Positions 27,669-37,959 of a stretch of DNA of 64,000 nucleotides are shown here, piece by piece. The stretch lies in the NCBI GenBank assembly GCA_903872155.1, contig CAIQJP010000003.1:1-64000 (forward strand), read 5' to 3'. Every line of letters begins with the position of its first letter. Within the stretch, counting starts at the first letter, position 1. The notes under the pieces are model-generated. The model ran no database searches. It was not told the DNA's origin and was given only the letters and a program-made list of their open reading frames with translations. Origin of the DNA: an uncultured Actinomycetes bacterium. Its GTDB lineage: Bacteria > Actinomycetota > Acidimicrobiia > Acidimicrobiales > Ilumatobacteraceae. A program made the translations under genes and the position numbers.

Positions 27669-29066
27669 ATGCGCCCCGTGCTCACCCCGAAACAGATGCG
27701 CGTTTTGGATACTGAGGCGATCACTGCTGGAACTCCTATTGAGATTTTGATTGGTCGTGCTGGTGCTGCTGTGGCACGCGCTGCCAAACGAATGATGGGT
27801 GGCCTATACGGACGCACCGTCGTCGTGATTACTGGTAAAGGAAATAATGGTGCTGATGGGCGCGTCACGGCTCGCTTACTTGCCGATCAAGGTGTACGCG
27901 TGCATGTCATTGATGCCGAGCACATGCCTTTACGTTTACCCGTGAGTGATCTCATTATTGATGCAGCCTTCGGTACTGGTTTTCGCGGTGACTGGAGTCC
28001 GCCTTCGACCAAAGGCGTTCCGGTTTTAGCAGTTGATATTCCGAGCGGTATTGATGGCCTGACTGGTCTCGCGGCACCCGACACCTGGCAGGCCACTCGC
28101 ACCGTCACTTTTGTGGCCTTGAAGCCGGGCTTGCTGTTAGGTGCGGGGCGAGCCTTGTGCGGTGAAGTTGAACTTGTTGATATCGGTATCAACCTCGGAA
28201 TGGGGAACGTTGATATCAATGAAGTGGAACGCGGTGATGTTTCACAATGGGTTCCACAACGGCCATTTGATTCGCACAAATGGAAAGCGGCTTTGTACGC
28301 AGTTGCCGGAAGTTCAGGAATGATGGGTGCCGCCAATTTGTGTAGTGCCTCGGCGATGCGCGCCGGCGCTGGCATCGTGCATGTTGCTTCGCCCGGCATC
28401 GTGAGCGACCGCAGCACCTCAACTGAAATTGTGCGTCGAGCGTTGCCAGCCTTGGGTTGGTCACATGAAGTACTTGATGACCTCTCACGTTTCAAGGCCA
28501 TGGTCATCGGACCAGGGCTTGGCCGGGATGAAGGAACTGTGAGCGAAGCGCGTCGCGTCATTGCTGGTGCCCATATTCCGATGGTCATCGACGGTGACGG
28601 CTTATTTGCTGTTGCTTGGGGCGGTGAAGGTGCACGTGACATCGTGCGCTCGCGTGCGGCAGGCACAGTTTTGACTCCCCACGATGGCGAGTACACAACT
28701 CTTCTCGGTTATGCGCCGTCGCATGATCGCATTACAAGTGCTCGTCGTATGGCCAGTGATACGAATTGCGTTTGCCTATTAAAGGGGACAACAACAATTG
28801 TTGCCGAACCTTCGGGAGAAGTTTTGATGGTGGCAAATGGCGATCAGCGTTTGGCAACTGCCGGAACTGGTGATGTTTTGGCCGGAATCATCGGAGCGTT
28901 GTTGGCTCAAGGGGTTGCGCCATTCCACGCAGCGGCAAGTGGAGCTTGGATCCATGGATACGCCGCATCGTTGTTTGAAGCCAATGAAGGTTTGATTGCC
29001 TCAGATTTGGTAGACCTCATTCCGTTGGCTTTGTCGCACATGCGACATGTTGGTTCTCAGGACTGA
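27669..29066 (+). CDS. nnr: Bifunctional NAD(P)H-hydrate epimerase / ADP-dependent dehydratase
   Basis: The 465-residue protein repairs hydrated NAD(P)H. The N-terminal YjeF epimerase domain shows VITGKGNNGADG (about 55) and DAAFGTGFRG; the C-terminal ribokinase-like dehydratase shows VIGPGLGRDEG, VLTPHDGEYTTLLG, LLKGTTTIV and the GTGDVLAGIIGALLAQG loop with the catalytic Asp. ATG 27669 gives the normal start; the frame is open to 27618, inside acpS. alr follows after 2 bases. Confidence 0.94.
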   Translation: MRPVLTPKQMRVLDTEAITAGTPIEILIGRAGAAVARAAKRMMGGLYGRTVVVITGKGNNGADGRVTARLLADQGVRVHVIDAEHMPLRLPVSDLIIDAAFGTGFRGDWSPPSTKGVPVLAVDIPSGIDGLTGLAAPDTWQATRTVTFVALKPGLLLGAGRALCGEVELVDIGINLGMGNVDINEVERGDVSQWVPQRPFDSHKWKAALYAVAGSSGMMGAANLCSASAMRAGAGIVHVASPGIVSDRSTSTEIVRRALPALGWSHEVLDDLSRFKAMVIGPGLGRDEGTVSEARRVIAGAHIPMVIDGDGLFAVAWGGEGARDIVRSRAAGTVLTPHDGEYTTLLGYAPSHDRITSARRMASDTNCVCLLKGTTTIVAEPSGEVLMVANGDQRLATAGTGDVLAGIIGALLAQGVAPFHAAASGAWIHGYAASLFEANEGLIASDLVDLIPLALSHMRHVGSQD

Positions 29067-29068
29067 AG

Positions 29069-30190
29069 ATGGGCGCTCGAGCAGCTTGGATTGATATTGA
29101 TCTGGATGCGGTTCGCCACAACGTCGGCTATTTGTGCTCATTGGTCGGCGATGCCAAAGTGATGGCCGTCGTAAAAGCCAATGGTTACGGCCATGGTGCT
29201 GTTCAAGTTGCCGAAGCTGCGATTGAGGCAGGAGCCCACGGATTGTGTGTTGCGTTGGTGCAGGAAGGAATTGAACTGCGTCGCGCCGGAATTGAAAGTC
29301 CGATTCTTGTTTTGTCAGAACAACCTCTCGATCAAGTGGGCGACATCGTTGCCCATGGCCTGATTGCCACGGCATATTCGGTTTCGTTTATTGATGCGCT
29401 AGAACATGAAGCGCGACTTCGCAACGTTGTGGGCCAAGAAGTACATCTGAAGATTGACACAGGCATGAATCGAGTCGGATGCAAACCGAGCGATGCTGTT
29501 GAGTTGGGTGGACGCATCATGGCGCGGTCGCCCGAACTTGTATTGGGTGGGGTTTTCACACACCTGGCGTGTGCGGATGATATTGAAAGTGATTTCACTG
29601 ATCGGCAAATTTCGAAGTTTGATGCAACTATCACTGCGTTGAAGAATGCCGGAGTTGAAACTGGCTGGATCCATATCGCTAATTCGGCTGGCACGATCGC
29701 TCATGCGCAATCGCATCGCGACATGGTGCGAGTTGGAATTGCTTTGTACGGAATTGCTCCAGACATCGCGATTGAAAACATGTGTTCCGAACTGCGCCCA
29801 GCGTTGTCGTTGAAGGCTCGTGTGACTTTTGTGAAAAAAGTTGCTGCTGGTGAGGGTATTTCTTATGGCCAACGTCACCATTTTGAAAAAGCAACGACAG
29901 TGGTAACTGTGCCGCTGGGTTATGCCGATGGAGTGCCGCGACGATTGTCGGCAGTTGGTGGAGAAGTGTTGATTGGCGGACGACGCTGTCCGATTGTCGG
30001 CGTGGTCACGATGGACCAGTTGATGGTTGATGTGGGCGATCAGGCCGTGGCGATTGGTGATGAAGTTGTACTGATCGGTACACAAGACTCTGAGTCAATC
30101 TCGGCCAATGAATGGGGAAGTCGACTGGACACGATTGGTTACGAAATCGTTTGTGGTCTCTCGAACCGTCTCCCGCGTCACTACCGTTAG
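29069..30190 (+). CDS. alr: Alanine racemase
   Basis: The 373-residue PLP enzyme makes D-alanine for peptidoglycan. The PLP lysine is Lys36 in VMAVVKANGYGHGAV; VRVGIALYGIAP, GISYGQRHHF (catalytic Tyr) and VTMDQLMVDV are further family signatures. It is full length, with a GAAG ribosome site, and forms a unit with nnr. Confidence 0.96.
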   Translation: MGARAAWIDIDLDAVRHNVGYLCSLVGDAKVMAVVKANGYGHGAVQVAEAAIEAGAHGLCVALVQEGIELRRAGIESPILVLSEQPLDQVGDIVAHGLIATAYSVSFIDALEHEARLRNVVGQEVHLKIDTGMNRVGCKPSDAVELGGRIMARSPELVLGGVFTHLACADDIESDFTDRQISKFDATITALKNAGVETGWIHIANSAGTIAHAQSHRDMVRVGIALYGIAPDIAIENMCSELRPALSLKARVTFVKKVAAGEGISYGQRHHFEKATTVVTVPLGYADGVPRRLSAVGGEVLIGGRRCPIVGVVTMDQLMVDVGDQAVAIGDEVVLIGTQDSESISANEWGSRLDTIGYEIVCGLSNRLPRHYR

Positions 30191-30193
30191 GCT
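30188..30193 (+). promoter_or_regulatory. Candidate -10 box, leaderless tsaE
   Basis: TAGGCT lies exactly six bases before the GTG at 30200 and overlaps the alr stop codon. Confidence 0.38.
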
Positions 30194-30199
30194 TTCGGG

Positions 30200-30688
30200 G
30201 TGATTTCGCTCTTGGTTCAGTCGATTGCTGACACCCATGGTGTCGCTGCGGCCATTGCCCAATTGAGTCGTACGAGTGACATCATTGTTTTGGCTGGCGA
30301 AATGGGTGCCGGTAAGACAGCTTTTGCTCAAGGGTTTGGCGAAGCTCTCGGAGTTGACGAACCCATCACGAGCCCGACCTTCACATTGGTGCACACTTAC
30401 GACACTGGTCGCGTGACAATGCACCATGCCGATCTTTATCGTCTCGACCGCTTGTCTGAAGTTTCTGATTTAGCTCTTCATGAAATGGTTGATGGAGACG
30501 GAGTCATGCTTGTCGAGTGGGGAGATGTTGCATCCGAACTTTTGGGAGATCATCTCGAAGTATTTCTGCGTCACGACACCAACCATGCCGATGACGAACG
30601 ATCAATTGTGATTCACAGTGTCGGTACGCAATGGGCATCACGTCTTGAACGTTTGAAGACAGCTTTAACGTTATGGCTTGAGGACTAA
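30200..30688 (+). CDS. tsaE: tRNA t6A biosynthesis ATPase TsaE
   Basis: The 162-residue protein has the Walker A GEMGAGKTAFAQGFGEAL, then PITSPTFTLVHTY and HHADLYRLDRLSE, and the VMLVEWGD segment of TsaE. It is the ATPase that resets the TsaBDE complex making threonylcarbamoyl-adenosine at position 37 of ANN-decoding tRNAs. It starts with GTG 30200. It heads the cluster tsaE-tsaB-rimI-tsaD. Confidence 0.94.
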   Translation: MISLLVQSIADTHGVAAAIAQLSRTSDIIVLAGEMGAGKTAFAQGFGEALGVDEPITSPTFTLVHTYDTGRVTMHHADLYRLDRLSEVSDLALHEMVDGDGVMLVEWGDVASELLGDHLEVFLRHDTNHADDERSIVIHSVGTQWASRLERLKTALTLWLED

Positions 30689-30692
30689 GGCC

Positions 30693-31400
30693 ATGCTCAC
30701 ACTCGGAATTGAAACAGCTACCGAGCGCGTCAGCGTTGCGCTTGGCGACCACGATGGGGTACTTGGCTCGATTGACATCACTCGCGGTCGCCGCCATGCC
30801 GAAACACTGACTCCAGCAATTGAATTTCTCTGTCGCCAAGCTGATGTCAAGATTGATGAAGTAGCCGTAGTGGCGGTTGATGTTGGTCCAGGATTGTTCA
30901 CGGGTATGCGGGTCGGAATCGCTGCAGCCAAGGCCATCGCACTGGCATTGCATGTTCCGATGATCGCGATGTCGAGCCTTGATCTTTTGGCGTATCCATT
31001 GCGTCGTACCGATCAACTCATTGCATCAGTCATTGATGCGCGTAAGGGTGAAGTTTTCTACGCGTTCTATCGCCAGAACGAACTTGGCATTCAACGAGTT
31101 CTTGATCCGACAGTCGGTTCGATTGATGATTTGATTTCAGACCTTTTAGGACGAGGACAAGAAACGTTGTGCGTGGGTGATGGTGCGGTGCGCTATCGCG
31201 ACGAAATTGTTGCAGGATTCGCGACTGATTTCGCTGGCTCGTCGTATTCGTTCCCAAGTGCTTCAGCCTTAGTTGAATTGGCGCATCTCAAAGCACTCAA
31301 AGAAGATTGGGTTGAACCCCACCAGATTGAAGCAATGTATTTGCGCCAGCCTGATGCCGAGATCAATTGGTCAACTCGCAATTCTGGAGCCGGACGATGA
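30693..31400 (+). CDS. tsaB: tRNA t6A biosynthesis protein TsaB
   Basis: The 235-residue protein starts MLTLGIETATERVSVALGD and has VDVGPGLFTGMRVGIAAAKA and IDARKGEVFYAFYR, typical of TsaB, an inactive ASKHA-fold partner of TsaD. ATG 30693 is the family start; a GTG-type start at 30678 overlaps tsaE. The stop overlaps rimI as ATGA. Confidence 0.94.
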   Translation: MLTLGIETATERVSVALGDHDGVLGSIDITRGRRHAETLTPAIEFLCRQADVKIDEVAVVAVDVGPGLFTGMRVGIAAAKAIALALHVPMIAMSSLDLLAYPLRRTDQLIASVIDARKGEVFYAFYRQNELGIQRVLDPTVGSIDDLISDLLGRGQETLCVGDGAVRYRDEIVAGFATDFAGSSYSFPSASALVELAHLKALKEDWVEPHQIEAMYLRQPDAEINWSTRNSGAGR

Positions 31401-31948
31401 GTATCGTGTCGCGATTTCTGAAACCTACGAGTGGCGACTCCAATGGCATCACCATTGAGCCAATGCGTCGTCGTCATGTGCGTGAAATCTTGGCAATTGA
31501 AGAACGCGTGTATCCAAAACCGTGGACATCGGGCGTCTTTTCAAGTGAGATTGATCTTGCTCGTCGTGGTGAGCGTTATTACGTGGTTGCCAAAGATGGT
31601 GAACAAGTTGTGGGTTATGCCGGTTTGATGTTCGCACTCGATGAAGCACACGTCACCAATATCGCCATTGACCCAACTCGGCATCGCCAAGGAATCGCCC
31701 GTTTGTTGATGGCGCACATTGCACAACAAGCAATTGTGCACAAGTCGGAGGCACTGACTCTTGAAGTGCGAGTCAGCAACACGGCAGCTCAAGAGTTGTA
31801 TCGGCATTTTGGTTTTGCTCCGGCCGGAGTTCGCCAGCGCTATTACGAAAATACCGAAGACGCGTTAGTGATGTGGGCGCACGATATTCAAGATGCTGCA
31901 TACCAAACTCGACTTGAAAATGTCATGCGGGGGAGTGCAGCCTCATGA
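31397..31948 (+). CDS. rimI: Ribosomal-protein-S18-alanine N-acetyltransferase-like GNAT
   Basis: The 183-residue protein contains a GNAT fold: ILAIEERVYPKPWTSGVF, VTNIAIDPTRHRQGIARLLM (acetyl-CoA loop RHRQGIA), LEVRVSNTAAQELYRHFGF and RYYENTEDALVMW, the RimI pattern. RimI acetylates the N-terminus of S18 and probably other proteins. It overlaps both neighbours by ATGA, in the conserved tsaB-rimI-tsaD order. The first 20 residues are an extra N-terminal piece. Confidence 0.92.
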   Translation: MSIVSRFLKPTSGDSNGITIEPMRRRHVREILAIEERVYPKPWTSGVFSSEIDLARRGERYYVVAKDGEQVVGYAGLMFALDEAHVTNIAIDPTRHRQGIARLLMAHIAQQAIVHKSEALTLEVRVSNTAAQELYRHFGFAPAGVRQRYYENTEDALVMWAHDIQDAAYQTRLENVMRGSAAS

Positions 31949-33000
31949 GTGCTTTCACGCCCAACAACTTCGTTGTCAATGAATCAACAGTCATCTTGGC
32001 GATTGAAACAAGTTGCGATGAAACCGCTGCCTCAATTGTGATGGGTGGTAACGACATCTTGAGCAGTGTGGTGAGCACACAAATTGATTTGCACGCTCAA
32101 TACGGCGGAGTCGTTCCCGAAATCGCGGGGCGTGCCCATCTTGATTTGTTGAACCCGGTGATTGCGCAAGCTATTTCGGAAGCGGGCATTAATGAGTCAC
32201 GAATTGATGCGGTTGCCGCAACCCATGGACCTGGACTCATTGGCGCTTTATTGATTGGCGTGTCGGCAGCTAAAGCCTTGGCGTTTACCTGGGATGTTCC
32301 CTACATCGGCGTTAATCACCTTGAGGCACACCTGTATGCGGGTTTGCTTGAAGATCCAACGTTAGAACTACCACTTGTTGTGCTCTTAGTTTCTGGTGGT
32401 CACACGATGCTGATCGAAATGCGTGGTCACGGTGAATACAAACTGCTTGGTCGCACCATTGACGATGCAGCCGGTGAAGCATTTGACAAGGTCGCACGTT
32501 TCTTAGATCTTGGTTATCCAGGCGGGCCAGCTATTGATGCGATTGCCCGCACCGGCAATGCGCAGGCCATTGATTTCCCGCGTGGAATGTTGCACGACGG
32601 ACTTGATTTCAGTTTCAGTGGGCTCAAGACATCAGTTGTGAACTATGTGCGCAAGAACCCCAATGTCAACACTGCCGATGTAGCTGCTTCATTTCAGTGG
32701 GCGGTTGTGGATGTGTTGTTGAATAAAGCTCGTAAAGCAGCTGAAGCCGTTGGCGCAAAAGGACTTGTGTTGGGCGGCGGCGTGGCAGCGAATTCGTTGT
32801 TGCGAGAAAAATTCACGGAGATGTGTGCAGCCGATGGACGACGAGGATTGTTGCCAAGTCGCGCGATGTGCACTGACAACGCCGCAATGATCGGCAGCGC
32901 CGCCTGGTATCGCTTGCGTAGTGATGGCCCAACAGCACTTGATTCTGGTGGATTTCCTAATTTGCGATTGCCACTGATTGATTCGAGCTGGTCACGATGA
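31945..33000 (+). CDS. tsaD: tRNA threonylcarbamoyltransferase TsaD
   Basis: The 351-residue ASKHA-fold enzyme shows AIETSCDETAASIV, HGPGLIGALLIGVSAAKALA, the metal-site HLEAHLYAG, LLVSGGHTML, DDAAGEAFDKVARFLDLGYP and VLGGGVAANSLLR. It transfers the threonylcarbamoyl group to A37. It overlaps rimI upstream and the dus-like gene downstream by ATGA, so all are co-translated. Confidence 0.96.
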   Translation: MSAFTPNNFVVNESTVILAIETSCDETAASIVMGGNDILSSVVSTQIDLHAQYGGVVPEIAGRAHLDLLNPVIAQAISEAGINESRIDAVAATHGPGLIGALLIGVSAAKALAFTWDVPYIGVNHLEAHLYAGLLEDPTLELPLVVLLVSGGHTMLIEMRGHGEYKLLGRTIDDAAGEAFDKVARFLDLGYPGGPAIDAIARTGNAQAIDFPRGMLHDGLDFSFSGLKTSVVNYVRKNPNVNTADVAASFQWAVVDVLLNKARKAAEAVGAKGLVLGGGVAANSLLREKFTEMCAADGRRGLLPSRAMCTDNAAMIGSAAWYRLRSDGPTALDSGGFPNLRLPLIDSSWSR

Positions 33001-34154
33001 AGCCGTTAAAGATTGGCAATATTGAATTGGCTTCGCCCATTGTGTTGGCGCCGATGGCTGGCGTTACTAATGCGCCGTTTCGAACTTTGTGTCGTGAGTT
33101 TGCTTCGGGCCTGATGTATGTGAATGAAATGGTGATGGCAACTGCGTTAGTGCACGGCAGTGCCAAAACTGAACGAATGGTGACATTTGCTCCCGATGAA
33201 TCACCGCGCAGTTTGCAGTTGTACGGAAGTGACCCGATCATGTTGGCGCGAGCGGTGACCAAACTGTGCGAGAACGACATCGTTGATCACATTGACATGA
33301 ACTTCGGTTGCCCGGTGGCCAAAGTGACTCGCAAAGGTGGTGGTGCTGCGGTACCAGCAAAACCAAACTTGTTGCGGGCGATTATGAAAGCAGCGGTGAA
33401 AGCTGCTGAGCCTTATGGCATTCCGGTGACGGCAAAGTTTCGCATCGGAGTTGATGAAGATCTCATTACGTATCTCAACACTGGTCGTATCGCTGAAGAA
33501 GAAGGTATTGCTTCAATTGCGTTGCATGCTCGAACTGCCGAACAGCATTACAGCGGTACTGCCCGCTGGGACACCATTGCCGCACTCAAAGAAGCAGTGA
33601 CCTCAATTCCGGTATTAGGTAACGGTGATATCTGGACCGCGGCTGACGCAGTGCGAATGGTAAACGAAACCGGTTGTGATGGTGTGGTGATCGGCCGTGG
33701 TTGTCTCGGCCGACCGTGGTTGTTTGAAGATTTGGCCGATGCTTTTAATGGTCGAGAAGTGAAGGCACCGCGTACGTTGGGTTTTGTTGTTGACGTGATG
33801 AAGCGTCATCTACGTACTTTGGTCGAGCATTTTGGTGATGACAGTTCGGGGACATCGCGAGGCGTCCGCGATTTTCGTAAACATGTTTCGTGGTATCTCA
33901 CTGGTTATCCAGTTGGTGGAGAAGTACGTCATCGTTTGGCAACAGCTGATTCGATCGCGGCCTTTGATGCAATTCTTGACGAGATGATCGAACGCAACGG
34001 TGCGGACATGACTGTGGTCGAAGGTGGCGAGAGTTTGCGTCGTGGCAAAACCAGTGGACCAATCAAGGTGTCACTGCCCGAAGGATTCCGTGGTTGTCTT
34101 GATGACATGACCGTCCCCGATGATGATTCGGTGATGGCTGTCTCGGGCGGTTGA
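32997..34154 (+). CDS. dus: tRNA-dihydrouridine synthase
   Basis: The 385-residue flavoprotein reduces uridine in tRNA. It shows LASPIVLAPMAGVTNAPFR, EMVMATALVHGS, the catalytic Cys in NFGCPVAKVTRKGGGAA, LHARTAEQHYSG, VLGNGDIWTAADAV and GCDGVVIGRGCLGRPWLF. A C-terminal extension of about 60 residues (DMTVVEGGESLRRGKTSG) goes beyond the usual Dus fold. It resembles the DusB branch, but the subtype is not certain. Confidence 0.94.
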   Translation: MKPLKIGNIELASPIVLAPMAGVTNAPFRTLCREFASGLMYVNEMVMATALVHGSAKTERMVTFAPDESPRSLQLYGSDPIMLARAVTKLCENDIVDHIDMNFGCPVAKVTRKGGGAAVPAKPNLLRAIMKAAVKAAEPYGIPVTAKFRIGVDEDLITYLNTGRIAEEEGIASIALHARTAEQHYSGTARWDTIAALKEAVTSIPVLGNGDIWTAADAVRMVNETGCDGVVIGRGCLGRPWLFEDLADAFNGREVKAPRTLGFVVDVMKRHLRTLVEHFGDDSSGTSRGVRDFRKHVSWYLTGYPVGGEVRHRLATADSIAAFDAILDEMIERNGADMTVVEGGESLRRGKTSGPIKVSLPEGFRGCLDDMTVPDDDSVMAVSGG

Positions 34155-34160
34155 TGAATC

Positions 34161-34763
34161 ATGTCTGTGATTCTGGGTTCGGGTTCGCCGCGCCGACTTG
34201 AATTGTTGCGCAGTGTTGGCGTTGAGCCGCGCGTGGTGTCACCCGATATTGATGAGTTAGCTCTTGAAGGTGAGATGCCTGCTGATTATGTACGACGTTT
34301 GGCATCCGCGAAATTAGATGCAGTCATGAAGACTGTGGGTGCCGTGAACATTGGGGCCATCGTGATTGCTGCCGATACAACCGTCGATGTCGATGGAGTC
34401 ATTTTTGGCAAGCCCGTCGACGATGCCGAGGCTGTGAAGATGTTGCTCGCGTTGTCGGGTCGAAGCCATCAAGTGCATACGGGCTTTGCGGTTGCGGTGG
34501 CTGGGCCAGGTTGTCGAGGAGTCGATTGGGACGGGCATGTCGAAGTGGTCTCGAGCACGGTGACCTTTCGCTCGGTCCCCATTCCAGAGATCATCGCCTA
34601 TGTCGACTCGGGTGAACCCCGTGACAAGGCAGGTGCCTATGCCATTCAGGGTGGGGCAGCCGGGTTCGTTGAGCAGGTTGACGGGTCGTTGAACGCCATT
34701 ATCGGGCTGCCGATCGAGCGCCTGACCGAGATCTGCGCTGCCCTGGGCGCGCCCTTGCGCTGA
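34161..34763 (+). CDS. maf: Maf family nucleoside triphosphate pyrophosphatase
   Basis: The 200-residue protein starts MSVILGSGSPRRLELLRSVG, then ADYVRRLASAKLDAV, VIAADTTVDVDG, GKPVDDAEAVKMLLALSG and GGAAGFVEQVDGSLNAIIGL, all Maf motifs. Maf proteins hydrolyse non-canonical or modified nucleoside triphosphates and are linked to septum inhibition. It ends the tsa-dus run, just before the groES control region. Confidence 0.94.
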   Translation: MSVILGSGSPRRLELLRSVGVEPRVVSPDIDELALEGEMPADYVRRLASAKLDAVMKTVGAVNIGAIVIAADTTVDVDGVIFGKPVDDAEAVKMLLALSGRSHQVHTGFAVAVAGPGCRGVDWDGHVEVVSSTVTFRSVPIPEIIAYVDSGEPRDKAGAYAIQGGAAGFVEQVDGSLNAIIGLPIERLTEICAALGAPLR

Positions 34764-34789
34764 ACTCGTTTGGGTGGCGCTATTTGGCG

Positions 34790-34816
34790 TTAGCACTCGC
34801 GGTTGGCGGTTGCTAA
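34790..34816. promoter_or_regulatory. CIRCE operator 1 (HrcA-binding), degenerate right arm
   Basis: TTAGCACTC (34790-34798), 9-bp spacer, GGTTGCTAA (34808-34816). The left arm matches the CIRCE consensus fully; the right arm matches 7 of 9. A promoter-like TTGCTA (34811-34816), 17 bp, TATCCT (34834-34839) runs from its right arm. Confidence 0.75.
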
Positions 34817-34839
34817 CTGGTCACTTTCACCCCTATCCT
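34811..34839 (+). promoter_or_regulatory. Candidate groESL promoter between the CIRCE elements
   Basis: A -35-like TTGCTA and a -10-like TATCCT are separated by 17 bases and lie across the two CIRCE operators, so bound HrcA would block it. Confidence 0.5.
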
Positions 34840-34865
34840 TGGCACTCGGCAGGTACGAGTGCTAA
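34839..34865. promoter_or_regulatory. CIRCE operator 2 (HrcA-binding)
   Basis: TTGGCACTC (34839-34847), 9-bp spacer, GAGTGCTAA (34857-34865), differing from consensus at one base. It lies 55 bases upstream of groES. HrcA itself is not encoded in the window. Confidence 0.92.
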
Positions 34866-34919
34866 CGCTCATATCGGCCACTTATATCCGACAACTATCT
34901 AGCCACGGAGGCTTGAATT

Positions 34920-35213
34920 ATGAACCTGAAGCCCCTCGATGACCGCATCGTGGTACGGCCCAACGCAGCCGAGGAGCGCACTGCTTCCGGTCTCGTCATT
35001 CCCGATACCGCCAAAGAAAAGCCCCAGCAGGGAACCGTCCTTGCCGTCGGACCTGGCCGCTGGAGCGACGATGCAGGTAAGCATCACGCCCTCGCGATCA
35101 AAGAAGGCGACACCGTTTTGTACTCGAAGTACGGCGGCACCGAAGTCACCATCGAAGGCGAAGATCTCTTGATCCTCACCAGCCGTGACGTTCTTGCCAT
35201 CGTCGGCAAGTGA
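34920..35213 (+). CDS. groES: Co-chaperonin GroES
   Basis: The 97-residue protein starts [19 protein letters not shown] and contains the mobile loop region [20 protein letters not shown] and [14 protein letters not shown]. It caps the GroEL folding chamber. A GGAGG ribosome site precedes it. Heat-shock control by HrcA is indicated by the two CIRCE elements upstream. Confidence 0.97.
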   Translation: MNLKPLDDRIVVRPNAAEERTASGLVIPDTAKEKPQQGTVLAVGPGRWSDDAGKHHALAIKEGDTVLYSKYGGTEVTIEGEDLLILTSRDVLAIVGK

Positions 35214-35218
35214 GGTAA

Positions 35219-36871
<1,653 letters not shown>

Positions 36872-36922
36872 TTTGACGGTTCGCCGTTAACACACTTTCA
36901 ACCAAGTACAACCGATTCAATG

Positions 36923-36956
36923 AAGGGGCTGGTGGAGCAATCCGCCGGCCCCTTTT
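36923..36956 (+). terminator. Intrinsic terminator of groES-groEL
   Basis: A 14-bp stem (36923-36936 with 36941-36954, two G-T pairs) closes a GCAA tetraloop and is followed by T residues. Confidence 0.92.
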
Positions 36957-37023
36957 GCTATTTCCTATTGGGCGCGAAACCGTGCCATCAATGGCACACC
37001 TAACGCCCAAGCGGACAGGCAAC

Positions 37024-37029
37024 TAGCCT
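37024..37029 (+). promoter_or_regulatory. Candidate -10 box, leaderless small membrane protein gene
   Basis: TAGCCT lies six bases before ATG 37036 and directly abuts an in-frame GTG at 37030, which argues for the ATG as start. Confidence 0.4.
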
Positions 37030-37035
37030 GTGACT

Positions 37036-37506
37036 ATGCCTGCCCCCGGAAAGCGCTCGTTTTGGCTGCACCAATTGGCTGAATACATCGTCGGTGGGGC
37101 CATGTTGGCGTCGGGTCTACAAAGTCCCAAACCACTCGTCCCCGCCATTGTCGGAACTTTGATCTTGGTCAACACCGCCATCGTTGACGCTCCTTTTGGG
37201 GCATTTCGATTAGTGGGTCGCCGCATACATCGAATCCTTGATTACATCGTCTTAGGCGTGGCGATAGTGGCATGTGCGGCCCCGGGGATGGACGTGGCGA
37301 CACGGTTAGTGCAGATACTGATTGTGATCGTTTTAGCCGTGGTGGTCTGGCGCACCGACTATTCGGCACCACAACCGAAAGTCAAACAACCGATATCTGC
37401 GACCCCCGAAGGCAAAGCCGATGAAATTGGACGTTTTGCTGGGCATACTGCGGGAACGTGGGCCAGCAAAATCCGCGATAAGAGCCGAGAGTTCAAGCAA
37501 TCATGA
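37036..37506 (+). CDS. Small membrane protein of unknown function
   Basis: This is a 156-residue protein with three to four hydrophobic segments (about 18-38 YIVGGAMLASGLQ, 40-60 VGTLILVNTAIVDAPFG, 70-90 ILDYIVLGVAIVACAA, 95-115 LVQILIVIVLAVVVW) and a charged cytoplasmic-looking tail (DEIGRFAGHTAGTWASKIRD). I do not recognise the family. The next gene overlaps by ATGA, so the two are probably co-translated. Confidence 0.7.
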   Translation: MPAPGKRSFWLHQLAEYIVGGAMLASGLQSPKPLVPAIVGTLILVNTAIVDAPFGAFRLVGRRIHRILDYIVLGVAIVACAAPGMDVATRLVQILIVIVLAVVVWRTDYSAPQPKVKQPISATPEGKADEIGRFAGHTAGTWASKIRDKSREFKQS

Positions 37507-37904
37507 ATAAGCCCCCCAAAAAATCTGCGCCAAAACCCAAGCGTTTCAAACTTCCTGATGGCACTGGTTTGGTGGTGTGGACCGATCCGATCGGGACTGG
37601 TTCATTTGCTGCGCTTGTCATTAAGGGTGGCCGCCTCGAGATTGTTGACTTTGATGGTTCGACGAGGGTGCACGACTTCGCCAATGCGTACGACGCCATT
37701 TTCCCATTGCTCGTGGCGAACACCACGATGTCGGAAGAGACCGCGTTTCACGTGTTGTTCTGCGAGAAGTACAACGAAAAACAAGCTCGAGGAGTCGTGC
37801 AACAGATCCTTCGTTTAGTGGGTCGTGAGCGTTTTGAGAAGCAGAATTTTGATGTGCGATATACGGGCGGGCGAGCCCGAGCCATCGACCTCATTGAGTC
37901 GTAA
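37503..37904 (+). CDS. Hypothetical soluble protein
   Basis: The 133-residue protein begins with a basic PPKKSAPKPKRFKL stretch, then a compact domain (GTGLVVWTDPIGTGSFAALV, FDGSTRVHDFANAYDAIFP) and ends TGGRARAIDLIES. No known motif is seen. It overlaps the membrane protein gene by ATGA, suggesting a functional pair. Confidence 0.65.
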   Translation: MNKPPKKSAPKPKRFKLPDGTGLVVWTDPIGTGSFAALVIKGGRLEIVDFDGSTRVHDFANAYDAIFPLLVANTTMSEETAFHVLFCEKYNEKQARGVVQQILRLVGRERFEKQNFDVRYTGGRARAIDLIES

Positions 37905-37947
37905 TTCAAAGCAGTATCGCAACGAGAGTCTTTGTGCCGATGAGGCG

Positions 37948-37953
37948 TAAACT
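37948..37953 (+). promoter_or_regulatory. Candidate -10 box, leaderless small ORF
   Basis: TAAACT lies exactly six bases before ATG 37960, without Shine-Dalgarno. Confidence 0.42.
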
Positions 37954-37959
37954 TTGCCC

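Noticed and set aside
27887-28696. 269-residue frame antisense to nnr
   Set aside because: The Pro/Ser/Thr-rich translation is typical of a shadow frame opposite a conserved gene.
32941-32955. GATTCTGGTGGATTT in tsaD, resembling the hairpin-repeat arm
   Set aside because: It encodes conserved residues (DSGGF) near the TsaD C-terminus and has no matching inverted arm, so it is a chance match.
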